Shown: positions 18,425 through 28,958, counted from the stretch's first letter. The stretch: DNA of 64,000 nucleotides from Vibrio agarivorans (GCF_030409635.1 NZ_JAUFQF010000001.1:62001-126000); one strand, 5' to 3'. The notes: generated by a model from the letters alone, not told the origin. Made by a program: numbers and translations.

Positions 18425-20671
18425 ATGAAACGTGTATTCTTTCCTGCCGTTGCGGCATCGGTTTTGCTCGGTTGCTCTGGACAAGCCCAGCAAATCGATA
18501 CAGCGCAAGTTGCCCCACAATCTAATTCTGATGTTGTGATGCCACTGAAAACCTTGGCGGACCAAATCAATCTCGCAGTTGGTGCTGCGCTTGAAACAAG
18601 GCACCTTGAAGATCCTCAATTCCGTGAAACGCTGATTCGTGAATTCAATCAAATTACACCGGAAAACGAGATGAAATTTGGTTACGTTCAGCCACAGCGA
18701 GGTGTGTTCGATTTTGAAAAACCAGACCAACTTGTCGATTTCGCACAAGAGCACGATATGGTTGTCAAAGGGCATGCGCTTGTTTGGCACATCCAAAATC
18801 CTAAGTGGCTTGAAGAGACAGAGTGGACTAAAGAAGAGTTGACTAAGGTCCTTGAAGAGCACATTCATACCGTGGTCGGCCATTATAAAGGTCGCGTACT
18901 GTATTGGGACGTCGTGAATGAGGCTTTTGATGATCAAGGTGGCTTCCGCGACACACTTTGGTATCGCACACTTGGTGAAGACTACATTGAAATGGCTTTC
19001 CGTTTTGCACACGAAGCTGATCCAGACGCAATCCTTTTCTATAACGACTACTCATCTGAAGGTATGACCGCGAAGTCAAACGCTATCTATCGTCACGTTG
19101 AGATGTTGGTTGAACGTGGCGTGCCTATTCACGGCGTCGGCACACAGCTTCACTTAACTGCGGATAACTCTATCGCAGATTCATCGATTGCACGAAATAT
19201 TGAGCGTATTTCTGACCTTGGCCTAGACATGCACTTCACTGAAATCGATGTGCGCATCCGCGATAACGATGGTGCGATGGGGTTACAAGACCAAGCGGAT
19301 AAGTACGAAATGCTGATGAAGCTGGCGGCCTACTATCCTGAAGTGGATATGTTCACGACATGGGGTATTGGTGACCGTTATTCATGGGTGCCACATTGGT
19401 TTAACGGCTATGGTCGCGCTCTGATGTTTGATGAAAACTTTGAAAAGAAACCGGCTTATGATGCTGTGCAAAGTGTGTTAATTGATGCGGTGACGGGCAA
19501 TTTTGCTTATGAGCCAGTGACGGATCTTTCAAACGCACAGCGTTATGTATTGCCGTTTAATGCTAAACCATTATCTCAAGCCCGTTTAAAAGCGGATGAA
19601 GTGGTGTTCTATCCGTTTGCGTTTAACCAGCTTGGTGGTAAAGATCAGCGCGTACCCGATGCCAACGTTATTGATGGTAAGTGGGCGGTTGGCTACCACA
19701 AGAACAAGTTAATCGGACAAGTGAGTCGTCAAGACAGTAAAACCGTCGTCAACAAATCAGAGTCACACGAAAACGACAATGTTGAAGTGTTTGTGCGTCT
19801 TGGTGAGCAGTTCTGGCAATTCCGTTCTATTGTCGGTCAAGATTTCGCACCTATCGGCTTCCCTGGTAAAGCAACAGGTAAGTGGAGCAAAGATGGCACG
19901 ACATTCGACTTTGAAATTTCCTTCAACGAGTTTGAAGACCTAGTGGGTGAAACCATTGGCTTCAATATGGCGCTATCAGACAATGATGGTGACACAGCAA
20001 CAGGCAACCGCCATGCGCAGCTTTACCCTCTAACAGGGACTAACATCGGTTGGCAGGGTGAAGAGTTTGGTGAGCTGTTTATGAATGGTCAAAACGCGGT
20101 TGTGTCTACGATCCCTGTATCGACACCACCAGCATTTAAAGCGATGAAACTGAATGCAAAACCTGCTGGTGCAGACAGCTCTATTTGGCAGCAGGGATAC
20201 CGCTACACATTCGCCTTCAACCAACTTAACCAGCGTGACATGACGGTCGATTCGCAAGATGACATTTCAGGTGACTGGACAATGGGTCATCATGGTAACT
20301 GGTTATACGGTGTGGTGAATCGTAAAGACGACAAGACGTTTACAGATGCGCAAGAGAGCTATGAAAACGACAATGTAGAGGTGTTCATTCAACGTGGCGA
20401 AGGTGACCTGTATCAGTTCCGTACTGTCGTAGGAGAGGACTTTGAACCTTCACGCTACACTGGGGACACATTTGCTCAATGGAGTGCGGATGGTAGCCAG
20501 CTGTTCTTCGGTATTGAAATGAGTGAACCTCTTAAGTCTGGCGAAGCACTTCGTTGGAACATCGCGTTAGCCGATAACGATGGTGAGGGGCGCAAGTATC
20601 AACTGTATTCCGTTCCAGGCAGTAACATATCTTATCTCGGTGAAGAGCTCACGAAGTTAATCGCTGAGTAA
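18425..20671 (+). CDS. GH10 endo-xylanase, lipoprotein, with tandem CBM9-like domains
   Basis: 748 residues. A lipoprotein signal ends at LLGC (Cys17). The GH10 barrel (about 40-360) has acid/base Glu166 in WDVVNEAF and nucleophile Glu273 in FTEID. Two related beta-sandwich domains follow, about 375-555 and 570-748. They share FAFNQL, WxxGxH, ENDNVEVF, QFR-VG-DF and ALxDNDG, the pattern of CBM9-type xylan-binding modules. It is a surface xylanase that can hold onto xylan chain ends. It ends at a strong terminator and closes the importer cluster. Confidence 0.94.
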   Translation: MKRVFFPAVAASVLLGCSGQAQQIDTAQVAPQSNSDVVMPLKTLADQINLAVGAALETRHLEDPQFRETLIREFNQITPENEMKFGYVQPQRGVFDFEKPDQLVDFAQEHDMVVKGHALVWHIQNPKWLEETEWTKEELTKVLEEHIHTVVGHYKGRVLYWDVVNEAFDDQGGFRDTLWYRTLGEDYIEMAFRFAHEADPDAILFYNDYSSEGMTAKSNAIYRHVEMLVERGVPIHGVGTQLHLTADNSIADSSIARNIERISDLGLDMHFTEIDVRIRDNDGAMGLQDQADKYEMLMKLAAYYPEVDMFTTWGIGDRYSWVPHWFNGYGRALMFDENFEKKPAYDAVQSVLIDAVTGNFAYEPVTDLSNAQRYVLPFNAKPLSQARLKADEVVFYPFAFNQLGGKDQRVPDANVIDGKWAVGYHKNKLIGQVSRQDSKTVVNKSESHENDNVEVFVRLGEQFWQFRSIVGQDFAPIGFPGKATGKWSKDGTTFDFEISFNEFEDLVGETIGFNMALSDNDGDTATGNRHAQLYPLTGTNIGWQGEEFGELFMNGQNAVVSTIPVSTPPAFKAMKLNAKPAGADSSIWQQGYRYTFAFNQLNQRDMTVDSQDDISGDWTMGHHGNWLYGVVNRKDDKTFTDAQESYENDNVEVFIQRGEGDLYQFRTVVGEDFEPSRYTGDTFAQWSADGSQLFFGIEMSEPLKSGEALRWNIALADNDGEGRKYQLYSVPGSNISYLGEELTKLIAE

Positions 20672-20675
20672 CTCC

Positions 20676-20705
20676 AAAGGTGGCGTTTCATGCGCCACCT
20701 TTTTT
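20676..20705 (+). terminator. Terminator after xylanase 2
   Basis: AGGTGGCG/CGCCACCT stem with a seven-base loop, A-rich 5' flank and seven or more T. Confidence 0.9.
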
Positions 20706-20818
20706 CATTATCATCAATTCCCCCCAATCGCAGTCTCATTTGATGTTTCTGTGGGCTTTTTGTGCCTGTAAGAATGTGGTTTGAGGCTGTGAGTCATTCA
20801 TAGGATGTGAAGATAAAA

Positions 20819-22786
20819 ATGAACCTGTTTAATATCAATATCAGCCGTGCGGTACTGATGTCGTTTATCAGCTTTATTGTCGCAATTTGCTCAATTGGTT
20901 ATTTGTTTACCGATCAGTTTAGGCAAACGCAGAATACGATTAAGATTGTGACCGATGAGACGTTTCCGATTATGTCAAAAGTCACCGACATTTCAGAGTT
21001 AATGGCTGAAATTGAAAATGCAACCAATCAAGCGCTTTTTAGTCAAACCGAACAGGATGTTGAGCAGTGGTCTACAGCGATAAAGTCAGATATTGCAAAG
21101 CTCAACACACTACTGGTTGATGAGGTGATCTCTATAGACAGCATCTCAAAACAGTCTGAGCAGTTAATTGATAATCACAAGGCATTGCTGTCCTTGTCTT
21201 ATGAGCTTAACGACCTTAATGCCGCATTGCAGGTAATGGCCCAGAGGTTCAGTGTGTTGACAGGTCAGCAGTATGCGGATGACTTAACGAATGAACAGTC
21301 AGTGCTGTTGACTTCACTTGTCGAAGAGTTCTCAAGCATGCAAATAGAGACGATCAAAATTCTTAACAGCCAAGACGCGCAAGAAATAGCGAAGGTACTT
21401 GAACTTAACTATCAGAGTCGGGAATACATACTTGAGGATTTTTCTGAATATAGTCAGTTGAGTGAGTCTATGACAGACCAAGGTGGTCATGAACTTACGG
21501 CTAACCTACCCTGGCTTTTGGATACGATGACCAAAGAAAGCGGTATTGTGGGCGTACATTTAAAGCGTGTTAGGCTTTTGACTCAGCATAATCAGCAGCT
21601 GCTTAGTTTTCGTGAAGACCTTGCGCAACAAAGAGAGCTGATTCAGCAAAATGTTGATGCCAGCCGCATCGAAACGGTCAATCAATTAGACAATACGTTG
21701 ATGAGTATTGATAACGTGATTCAACGAATGATGGTGGCGATTCTTGTTGTTATTGTGCTTATTGTAGGCGTGTGCTGGTGGTTGTACCGTTCGATCAATA
21801 CCCCTATGAAATCGATAATTGCAACGCTCAATCGGGTTGCTAATGGTGACTTATCTAAGCCCTGCCAATACAACATGCATAATGAGTTTGGTGAAATTTC
21901 GAAGCACCTAAATCAGGCTCTCGATAATCAGCTTAATTTGGTTAACAGTATTATTGAGAACAATAAAAAGATCACACTGTCATCCGATAACAATGCCACA
22001 TTAGGTGAGACACTTGCTCAGCAAGCGGTTGACCAAACGGATTTATGTACCTCGGTCACACAAGCAATGAAAGAGATGGACTTGAGTGTTAAAGAGATCA
22101 GTGAGAGTGCTGAAGGGGCATCGGTGGCTGTTCAGCAAATTAGTGTTAACGTTGGCCACAGTGTGGAGGTTTCCAGCTCTGCTTATCAGCAAGGGTGTGA
22201 GTTGAGTGAGCAATTAAGTCAAGCTTCAAAGGCCATGGAAAAGGTCAACAGGGGAAGCCAGTCTATCATTTCAATCTTAGAAGTGATTAACAGCATTACT
22301 GAGCAGACGAATTTACTCGCTTTAAATGCCGCAATCGAAGCGGCTCGCGCTGGTGAGTCTGGTCGCGGGTTTGCCGTGGTCGCTGATGAAGTTCGTCAGT
22401 TGGCAAAACGTACGAGTGATTCTACCGTCGAAATACAGCAGGTGATCTCTGACCTTCAATCTGACATTCAGAATACTGGAGAGCAATTAACCTCATGTAA
22501 TGAGCGTATGTCATTGAACATGAGCAGCTTCAAAGAGATTCAACAGCAAATTGACGAAGTTTCGCAAGGTGTTATGAAGCTTTCTGAGGTCAATAGAGTG
22601 GTGAGTGTCTCGACGACTCAACAGTCGAGTGTTTGCTTCAATGTGAGCCAAGACATGCAGGCAATTCTGAGTGCAGCTGAAAAAGTCAAAGATACAACCG
22701 AGGCGTTGAAGAGAAATAGTAACGACCTTCAAGGAGTTGCGAACACTCAGCAAGCCTTGGTGAATCAGTTTCGCAGTCAATCCTAG
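20819..22786 (+). CDS. Methyl-accepting chemotaxis protein
   Basis: 655 residues from ATG 20819; GTG 20807 is in frame but too close to its AGGA. A membrane segment at about 8-28 and another at about 300-320 enclose a 270-residue helical periplasmic sensor. A HAMP linker follows, then a cytoplasmic signalling domain with the conserved hairpin tip [19 protein letters not shown]. No C-terminal CheR-binding pentapeptide is present. It probably steers swimming; its place after the xylan genes suggests sensing of xylan products, possibly through the binding protein, but that is inference. Confidence 0.93.
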   Translation: MNLFNINISRAVLMSFISFIVAICSIGYLFTDQFRQTQNTIKIVTDETFPIMSKVTDISELMAEIENATNQALFSQTEQDVEQWSTAIKSDIAKLNTLLVDEVISIDSISKQSEQLIDNHKALLSLSYELNDLNAALQVMAQRFSVLTGQQYADDLTNEQSVLLTSLVEEFSSMQIETIKILNSQDAQEIAKVLELNYQSREYILEDFSEYSQLSESMTDQGGHELTANLPWLLDTMTKESGIVGVHLKRVRLLTQHNQQLLSFREDLAQQRELIQQNVDASRIETVNQLDNTLMSIDNVIQRMMVAILVVIVLIVGVCWWLYRSINTPMKSIIATLNRVANGDLSKPCQYNMHNEFGEISKHLNQALDNQLNLVNSIIENNKKITLSSDNNATLGETLAQQAVDQTDLCTSVTQAMKEMDLSVKEISESAEGASVAVQQISVNVGHSVEVSSSAYQQGCELSEQLSQASKAMEKVNRGSQSIISILEVINSITEQTNLLALNAAIEAARAGESGRGFAVVADEVRQLAKRTSDSTVEIQQVISDLQSDIQNTGEQLTSCNERMSLNMSSFKEIQQQIDEVSQGVMKLSEVNRVVSVSTTQQSSVCFNVSQDMQAILSAAEKVKDTTEALKRNSNDLQGVANTQQALVNQFRSQS

Positions 22787-22825
22787 CTTAAAATGTTAAC
22801 CTTATTTAGGTCGGGACATGGATAC

Positions 22826-22856
22826 AAAAAAAGAGCTGATTATCAGCTCTTTTTTT
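22826..22856. terminator. Bidirectional terminator between MCP and GH43
   Basis: GAGCTGA-TTA-TCAGCTC flanked by seven A and seven or more T, serving both convergent genes. Confidence 0.92.
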
Positions 22857-22873
22857 GTTTTATATGGCAGGGC

Positions 22874-23923
22874 TTAATCCAAATATGGCTTAATAGTCTC
22901 AATCGATCCATCTTCATTATGAGTCAGTTCCGCCATCTTGATGCTACGTAAGTGTGTTTGGCCAGCAGATAGAGAGCTATCGTGGTAGAACAGGTACCAC
23001 TTACCTTGGTATTGAGCAACAGAGTGGTGCGTGGTCCAGCCTAAAACAGGCTCAAGAATCACACCTTGATACTTAAACGGGCCGTATGGAGAGTCACTAG
23101 TCGCGTAAACAATCTTGTGCGTGTCGCCAGTTGAGTACGAGAAGTAGTAGACGCCATTGTGCTTGTGCATCCAAGGGCCTTCAAAGTAACGGCGGTCATT
23201 ATCGCCTGCAAGCAGAAGCTCACCATTTTCATCTAAGATTTCAATTTCACGCGGAGCTTCAGCAAGATCTACCATGTTGTCAGCAAGTTTCGCCACAAGC
23301 GGCTTTAGCGCTGGTTCGTGATCTGCAGGGAAGATCTCTTCGCCGTATTGGTTATCGCGGTAGTTCTGTAGTTGACCGCCCCAAAGACCGCCAAAGTACA
23401 TGTAGTAGTCGTTATTGTCTTGGAATACTGCAGGGTCAATACTGTAAGTCCCCTCAATATGAGACTCTTCTGGTGTAAAAGGACCTTCAGGGTTATCACC
23501 GACCGCAACCCCAATATGGAAAATGCCATCGTAATTCTTCGCCGGGAAGTAAAGGTAATATTTTCCCTCTTTTTCAGCTGCGTCAGGAGCCCACATTTGA
23601 CGCTCTGCCCATTTAACGTCTTTCACATCAAGAGCATTGCCATGATCAGTGGCTTTACCAAAAGGACGGTCAAGTGAGATGACGTGGTAGTCACGCATAT
23701 CAAAGTGATCGCCGTTGTCATTGAGTGGCTGATCAGTTTCGACATCGTGTGATGGATAGATGTAGATACGGTCGTTAAATACATGTGCTGAAGGGTCAGC
23801 AGTATACATGTGTGTCACAAGAGGAGAAGAGATTGGTGTTAGTGAGCTTGCTCGGGCTAGATCTTGTTCTGTCACTCGTTCTGCATCGCTGACTTGTGGT
23901 TTTTCTATTACGGATTCAGTCAT
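22874..23923 (-). CDS. GH43 arabinofuranosidase/xylosidase-type enzyme
   Basis: 349 residues without a signal peptide. After a 35-residue lead, a five-bladed propeller shows the three GH43 carboxylates: Asp43 (YTADPSAHV), Asp163 (SIDPAVF) and Glu248 (YFEGPWMH). No extra C-terminal domain is present. It probably acts in the cytoplasm on arabinose side chains or xylosyl ends of imported xylo-oligosaccharides; substrate cannot be fixed from sequence. A 21-bp direct repeat of the putative XylR-type operator lies about 74-102 bases before its start. Confidence 0.9.
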   Translation of the reverse strand: MTESVIEKPQVSDAERVTEQDLARASSLTPISSPLVTHMYTADPSAHVFNDRIYIYPSHDVETDQPLNDNGDHFDMRDYHVISLDRPFGKATDHGNALDVKDVKWAERQMWAPDAAEKEGKYYLYFPAKNYDGIFHIGVAVGDNPEGPFTPEESHIEGTYSIDPAVFQDNNDYYMYFGGLWGGQLQNYRDNQYGEEIFPADHEPALKPLVAKLADNMVDLAEAPREIEILDENGELLLAGDNDRRYFEGPWMHKHNGVYYFSYSTGDTHKIVYATSDSPYGPFKYQGVILEPVLGWTTHHSVAQYQGKWYLFYHDSSLSAGQTHLRSIKMAELTHNEDGSIETIKPYLD

Positions 23924-23996
23924 TTTTTGTTCTCTACGTTGGACTTAAATTACTAAATTCAATATACAAACTCAGGCTTTCGTTATCTATTTGTAG

Positions 23997-24025
23997 TTTG
24001 GTAATCGATATATGATATTTAGTAG
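23997..24025. promoter_or_regulatory. 21-bp direct repeat before GH43 gene
   Basis: TTTGGTAA (23997-24004) and TTTAGTAG (24018-24025), 21 bases apart. A 13-base match (23993-24005) is shared exactly with 30179-30191 before the GH3 beta-xylosidase. The orientation relative to the downstream gene is reversed compared with that site. Confidence 0.45.
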
Positions 24026-24090
24026 TCAGTTTTATGGTTTTTTTACAGGTCAGCTATCTTGGGTGATAACTGACCGTAATCTCGTTGTGA

Positions 24091-25704
24091 TTAAGACCTT
24101 TCTTGATAGTCGAAGTAGTCAAAATCAGCGTGAGCATTTTGCCCAGTAATATCGGCAGCGAATAGTGCTGCGAAACTACCAGTGAAGCGGAAGATGTCGG
24201 GGCCACCTTCATCTGACAGTGGCGTACTATTTAGCGCTGGGCCTATTTGCTCCCAGTTAACACCGTCCAATGAATACTTAAATGTGTACCATTGATAGTT
24301 CAAATCGAGTTTTAAATACACTTCACAGGCATCACCAATCAACACATCTTCTGAATATTCACCGTATGCGTCATTGATGTTACCGACAACTTGCAGAACG
24401 CGTTCCCCTTCATCATTGCAGGTCATTTTTAGGAAATAATGACCATTGCGAGAGTAGTAGGCACACAAGCCAGCCATTTGATATGGGGTTTGTGGGTTAA
24501 ATTCCATCTTGGTTTCTACGCTGGCAAAATGTGATTGGAAGCGACGCGCTACCATGCTTTGCTCATAGCGAGAGGACAGGTAGTGACGCCCCTTTAAGCG
24601 CAGATGTCCAGGGCGCTCAGTGAGTGAACCCCAGCTCTCTTCCATCGGCTCACGCAGCGTTTGAAAATTGACATCAAGAGTGGTGGTTTCAAAATTCTCT
24701 CGCGCGGGTAATTCAGGCCAAGGGCAAGGTTCTAATTCTGGCGCGACAACATTAGTGACAGGCGTTTTACCCGTGGTGACATAAGGCCAGTCATTTTCCC
24801 AGTGCGCTTTTTGAATAGCACTTTCGCGACCTAAAATTGAGAAGCCGTTGTCATACTTAGGCATGAACTGGTAGCCCTCAGGGTTCGGGATACGACGGCC
24901 GCAAAGATGACTTAAATACCACTCACCGTTTTGCGTCTCTACTAAGAAGCCATGGCCTGCACGAGAGAGCTCTGCATGCTCTTGAAAGCGGCTTGTTAGG
25001 ATCGGGTTCTCAGGGTGCACCTCATAAGGTCCCCAGATGTTTTTAGAACGGCAAACAGTCACTGCGTGGTTACGCTCAGTGCCACCCTCAGCAGTAATGA
25101 GGTAGTAGTAGCCATCCTTTTTCATCATTTGCGGCCCTTCAGTACAGCCAAGCTCTGTACCTGCGAAGATGTTTTTGGGCTTTCCAATCAGTTTCCCGGC
25201 CTCTGGGTCAAACTCTTGCAGCACAATACCACCGAAGAAGTTGGTGTTAGCGCGGCCATCCCATACCATATTGAGCATGTATTTTTTGCCATCATCATCG
25301 TGGAAGAGGGAAGGGTCGAATCCATAATTTCCAATTGAAACCGGTTCGCTCCATGGGCCTTCGATATTATCGGCAGTGATCACAAATGATGGTGTCGCCA
25401 TCCAGTTGCCGCCACGGCACGCGTGAACATTAGAGAAGCAAAGCCAGAATTTGCCATCAGAATAGGTTAGGGCAGGGGCATAAACACCCTCGGAGTTGTC
25501 CATGCCTTTCATGTCAAGTTGACTGGTGCGAGTTAGTGCATGGCCAACTAAGCGCCAGTTCACCATATCTTTAGAGTGATGCAGTTGGATGCCAGGAAAC
25601 CACTCAAATGTTGAGGTTGCGATGTAGTAATCATCCCCGACACGAACAATCGACGGGTCTGGGTTAAAACCTTTGAGTACTGGGTTTTGAATCATGTGTG
25701 TCAT
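24091..25704 (-). CDS. xynB: GH43 beta-xylosidase with C-terminal beta-sandwich
   Basis: 537 residues, the length of the two-domain XynB-type beta-xylosidases. The propeller (about 1-320) has general base Asp16 (FNPDPS), pKa modulator Asp130 (FDPSLF) and acid Glu189 (CTEGP). The C-terminal concanavalin-like domain (about 335-535) is typical of this subfamily and closes the active site. There is no signal peptide, so it acts in the cytoplasm, releasing xylose from xylo-oligosaccharides. It lies downstream of xylA2 on the same strand, after a terminator, and may depend on read-through or a short promoter. Confidence 0.95.
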   Translation of the reverse strand: MTHMIQNPVLKGFNPDPSIVRVGDDYYIATSTFEWFPGIQLHHSKDMVNWRLVGHALTRTSQLDMKGMDNSEGVYAPALTYSDGKFWLCFSNVHACRGGNWMATPSFVITADNIEGPWSEPVSIGNYGFDPSLFHDDDGKKYMLNMVWDGRANTNFFGGIVLQEFDPEAGKLIGKPKNIFAGTELGCTEGPQMMKKDGYYYLITAEGGTERNHAVTVCRSKNIWGPYEVHPENPILTSRFQEHAELSRAGHGFLVETQNGEWYLSHLCGRRIPNPEGYQFMPKYDNGFSILGRESAIQKAHWENDWPYVTTGKTPVTNVVAPELEPCPWPELPARENFETTTLDVNFQTLREPMEESWGSLTERPGHLRLKGRHYLSSRYEQSMVARRFQSHFASVETKMEFNPQTPYQMAGLCAYYSRNGHYFLKMTCNDEGERVLQVVGNINDAYGEYSEDVLIGDACEVYLKLDLNYQWYTFKYSLDGVNWEQIGPALNSTPLSDEGGPDIFRFTGSFAALFAADITGQNAHADFDYFDYQERS

Positions 25705-25759
25705 TTTAGGGTTCTCAGATCAGGAAACAGTTAAGGGGTATCCCAATAAAATTGGGAAA

Positions 25760-25799
25760 ATAAAAAAGCCCAAGCATCTCCCCCTGAGTATACTTGGGC
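25760..25799 (-). terminator. xylA: Terminator of xylA copy 2
   Basis: GCCCAAG (25768-25774) pairs with CTTGGGC (25793-25799). On the minus strand TTTTTTATTTT follows. A second small hairpin, TCCCAAT-AAA-ATTGGGA (25741-25757), lies just beyond. Confidence 0.75.
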
Positions 25800-25870
25800 C
25801 TGTGACATAGATTCATGTAGCGTTGCGAAACTTGAAGCAAGCACACCAAAATATCGCAACGGTTACTGCA

Positions 25871-27190
25871 TTACTTGTAGATGAATCCGTTCACAATATT
25901 TTCTAGGTACTCTTGGCGGCCTGAAACTTTTGCCGGTGAGATGTTGTTGTCTACCGCGTAGTTAGCAACAGCTTCTAGTGACAGGTCACCAGAAAGAATC
26001 TTCTTACCAAGATCCGTGTTCCAATCTGCGTAGCGTTGAGCGATGTTCTTAGAAAGAACGTCGTTTTCAATCATCTCTGCCGCACGTTCTAGTGATAGTG
26101 CCATTGTGTCCATACCACCAATGTGACCGTGGAAGAAATCTGCTAGGTCTGTAGATGGACGGCGTACGCGAGCATCGAAGTTGAAACCACCGGTAGTGAA
26201 GCCGCCCGCTTTCAAGATTTCATACATCACTAGTGTGTTTTCTTCAACGCTGTTCGGGAACTGGTCTGTATCCCAACCTAATTGAGCATCACCGCGGTTC
26301 GCATCGATAGAGCCGAAGATACCTAGTGAAGTCGCCGTAGCTACTTCGTGATGGAAGCTGTGACCAGCCAGTGTAGCGTGGTTTGCTTCGATGTTAACTT
26401 TGATCTCTTTCTCAAGGCCAAACTGCTTCAAGAAACCGTAAACAGTTGCTGTATCGTAGTCGTACTGGTGCTTAGTTGGCTCTTGTGGTTTTGGTTCAAT
26501 CAAGATTGAGCCTTTAAAGCCAATCTTATGTTTGTGCTCAACCACCATCTGCATTAGGCGACCAAGCTGCTCGCGCTCTTGACGTAGGTCTGTGTTAAGC
26601 AACGTTTCGTAACCTTCACGACCACCCCAAAGTACGTAGTTTTCGCCGCCAAGGCGTTGTGTTGCGCCCATTGCGTTAAAGATTTGGGTAGCCGCGTAAG
26701 CAAACACTTTAGGGTCAGGGTTAGTACCTGCACCCGCCATGTAGCGTGGGTTAGAGAAAGCGTTCGCTGTGCCCCAAAGGAGCTTCATGCCAGTCTCTTC
26801 TTGTTTCTGCTCAAGTACGTCAACCATAGTTTGGAAGTTGTTTACGTACTCTTTTAGAGAGTTACCTTCTGGAGCAACGTCAGTATCATGGAAACAGTAG
26901 TAAGGCACACCAAGCTTTGCGAAAAACTCAAATGCAGCATCCGCTTTAACGCGTGCTTGTTCCATTGGGTCTGAAACTTTTAGCCACTCATGGTCGAATG
27001 TACCGTCACCGAAGATATCTGCACCACCCCAGCGGAAGTTGTGCCAGTAACAAGCAGCAAAGCGCAGATGCTCTTTCATGCTCTTACCAAGAATCATCTT
27101 GTCCGCATCGTAGTGGCGGAATGCAAGTGGGTTGGTTGACGCTTTACCTTCGAATTGGATCTTTTTGATGTCTTTAAAATATTCAGTCAT
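25871..27190 (-). CDS. xylA: Xylose isomerase, copy 2
   Basis: 439 residues from ATG 27190 (a TTG six bases upstream is also possible). All metal and catalytic motifs of copy 1 are kept, and the two align without gaps. Differences cluster at silent positions and the two ends, while 26910-27049 is identical base for base to 8969-9108. It is followed by xynB on the same strand and is divergent from the GPH symporter at 27529. Two isomerases of the same type within 20 kb are probably induced by different signals. Confidence 0.97.
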   Translation of the reverse strand: MTEYFKDIKKIQFEGKASTNPLAFRHYDADKMILGKSMKEHLRFAACYWHNFRWGGADIFGDGTFDHEWLKVSDPMEQARVKADAAFEFFAKLGVPYYCFHDTDVAPEGNSLKEYVNNFQTMVDVLEQKQEETGMKLLWGTANAFSNPRYMAGAGTNPDPKVFAYAATQIFNAMGATQRLGGENYVLWGGREGYETLLNTDLRQEREQLGRLMQMVVEHKHKIGFKGSILIEPKPQEPTKHQYDYDTATVYGFLKQFGLEKEIKVNIEANHATLAGHSFHHEVATATSLGIFGSIDANRGDAQLGWDTDQFPNSVEENTLVMYEILKAGGFTTGGFNFDARVRRPSTDLADFFHGHIGGMDTMALSLERAAEMIENDVLSKNIAQRYADWNTDLGKKILSGDLSLEAVANYAVDNNISPAKVSGRQEYLENIVNGFIYK

Positions 27191-27433
27191 AGCCAAAATT
27201 CCGTTAGCAGTAGTTGTGGACTTCGTTCATGTTCAATGTTTAACGTTTTCACTAACATCGGCAATTATGATTTTTGATACCAAAATTCTTCTATTTATCA
27301 AACGTGCGGAAGGTCTCAAAAATAAACATAAAGAATCATGGGTATGAAAAGCAATTGTCTTTAAGTTATTGATTTTGCTGGGTTGGTTTTGTTTTTGTCA
27401 GTTTTTTATGCAAGATGGGTCACACTAAGTAAA

Positions 27434-27462
27434 TATCGTAACGGGGTTACTAATTTGGGCAA
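27434..27462. promoter_or_regulatory. Weaker 21-bp repeat before GPH symporter
   Basis: TATCGTAA (27434-27441) and TTGGGCAA (27455-27462) keep the 21-base step and the GYAA end of the proposed motif, with one or two mismatches each. Found only after the motif was defined elsewhere, so the support is modest. Confidence 0.3.
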
Positions 27463-27528
27463 ATTGATTATATTTGTTGCCCGGCCAAAATGGATGGCAG
27501 AAAAAACTGTATCCCGGAGAAAAATATA

Positions 27529-28917
27529 ATGAGTACAATTAAGTTATCAGTGAGAGAGAAGATAGCTTACGGTTTGGGTGACACCGGCTGTAACTTTGTT
27601 TGGCAAACTGTCATGCTTTTCCTTGCCTATTTTTACACTGATATTTATGGCCTGTCGCCAGCTCACATGGGAACGATGTTCCTGCTTGTGCGTTTTATCG
27701 ATGCGGTGACTGACCCATTAATGGGCTCGATTGTTGATAGAACTAAATCAAAACATGGTCGCTACCGACCGTATCTACTTTGGATGGCAGTGCCATTCGG
27801 CATTGCATGTATGCTGGCGTTTTTTACTCCAGATCTTGGTGAAACGGGCAAAATAGTTTATGCCTATGCGTCTTATATCTTCTTAACTCTTATGTATACA
27901 GCCATTAACGTACCATATTGTGCGATGGCAAATGCCATGACCGATGACTCCCAAGAGCGTACCTCTTTGCAGTCTTATCGCTTTGCTTTGAGTACTGCTG
28001 GTGGTCTAGTTGTTGCTATGGTAGCGCTACCTCTTGTCGATGTTATTGGTCAAGGTGACGTCCAAAAAGGCTACTTAGGCGCTATGGCGATTATGGGCGT
28101 AGGTGCGATTGCCTTGTTCTTCTTGAGTTTCGCGAATACGAGAGAGCGAGTTGTCTTAGAGGAAGAAGAGAAGCAGTCTGCGCTTGCCGACCTGAAGCTG
28201 CTAGCAAAAAATAACCAATGGCGTGTTTTGTTTATTGTCAACACTGTGCTGCTGACAGGTGTGGTACTAAAAGCTGCCTCAACGATGTATTACGTAAACA
28301 CTGTAATGGCTCGCCCAGATCTTGCGACGACATTCATGGTTGTTGGTATGTTGGCGGCGATTGTTGGTGCTATATTCTCTGCTCCAGTACTAGGGAAATA
28401 TGACAAGCCTAAGGTGTATCGTGCGCTAATACTTGCATCGGGCTTCTTATCTGCACTACTTTTCTTGGTTGACCCATCAAATACAGCAATGGTATTTGCA
28501 TTGGTGATTATTCTGGGTGTCGTTCAAATGAGCACGACACCGATTCTATGGAGTATGATGTCGGACGTGGTTGATTACGAGAAGACACGCAGTAATCGCT
28601 CACTGAGTGGAATGGTGTTCTCTACAAACCTATTTGCTATCAAGTTGGGTATCGCTCTTGGCGGTGCAGGTGTTGGTTGGATTCTCGCGTGGTTTGGTTA
28701 TCAGGGTGGTTCGGAGACCCAATCTGCCGAGGCAATGATGGCAATCAACTTGCTTTACACTGTTATTCCAGGAGTGTTCTTTATGTCTCTTGCTGTCATC
28801 ATGATGTTCTACAAACTCGATAATCACAAACTGGCACAGATCAAAGCAATGCTTGCATTAGATGCAAAAGAGCAGGAAGCACGTAAAGCGGTTGCTCACA
28901 ACGCAGAGCTAGGCTAA
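27529..28917 (+). CDS. GPH-family sugar:cation symporter (pentoside/xyloside)
   Basis: 462 residues from ATG 27529 with GGAGA upstream. About twelve membrane segments. The N-terminus KIAYGLGDTGCNFVW and the loop DRTKSKHGRYRPYLLW are typical of the glycoside-pentoside-hexuronide:cation symporters. It probably imports xylosides or xylobiose in step with a cation at the inner membrane. It is divergent from xylA2 and followed by an XylR-like regulator and a GH3 beta-xylosidase, which supports xylo-oligosaccharide as substrate. Confidence 0.92.
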   Translation: MSTIKLSVREKIAYGLGDTGCNFVWQTVMLFLAYFYTDIYGLSPAHMGTMFLLVRFIDAVTDPLMGSIVDRTKSKHGRYRPYLLWMAVPFGIACMLAFFTPDLGETGKIVYAYASYIFLTLMYTAINVPYCAMANAMTDDSQERTSLQSYRFALSTAGGLVVAMVALPLVDVIGQGDVQKGYLGAMAIMGVGAIALFFLSFANTRERVVLEEEEKQSALADLKLLAKNNQWRVLFIVNTVLLTGVVLKAASTMYYVNTVMARPDLATTFMVVGMLAAIVGAIFSAPVLGKYDKPKVYRALILASGFLSALLFLVDPSNTAMVFALVIILGVVQMSTTPILWSMMSDVVDYEKTRSNRSLSGMVFSTNLFAIKLGIALGGAGVGWILAWFGYQGGSETQSAEAMMAINLLYTVIPGVFFMSLAVIMMFYKLDNHKLAQIKAMLALDAKEQEARKAVAHNAELG

Positions 28918-28958
28918 TAGACCCCCGAGAGACGCTTGTCGCTCCTGACATGCGCTCT

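Noticed and set aside
18419..19012. A 197-codon frame antisense to the second GH10 gene
   Set aside because: It lies wholly inside a well-supported xylanase and its sequence carries no family motif.
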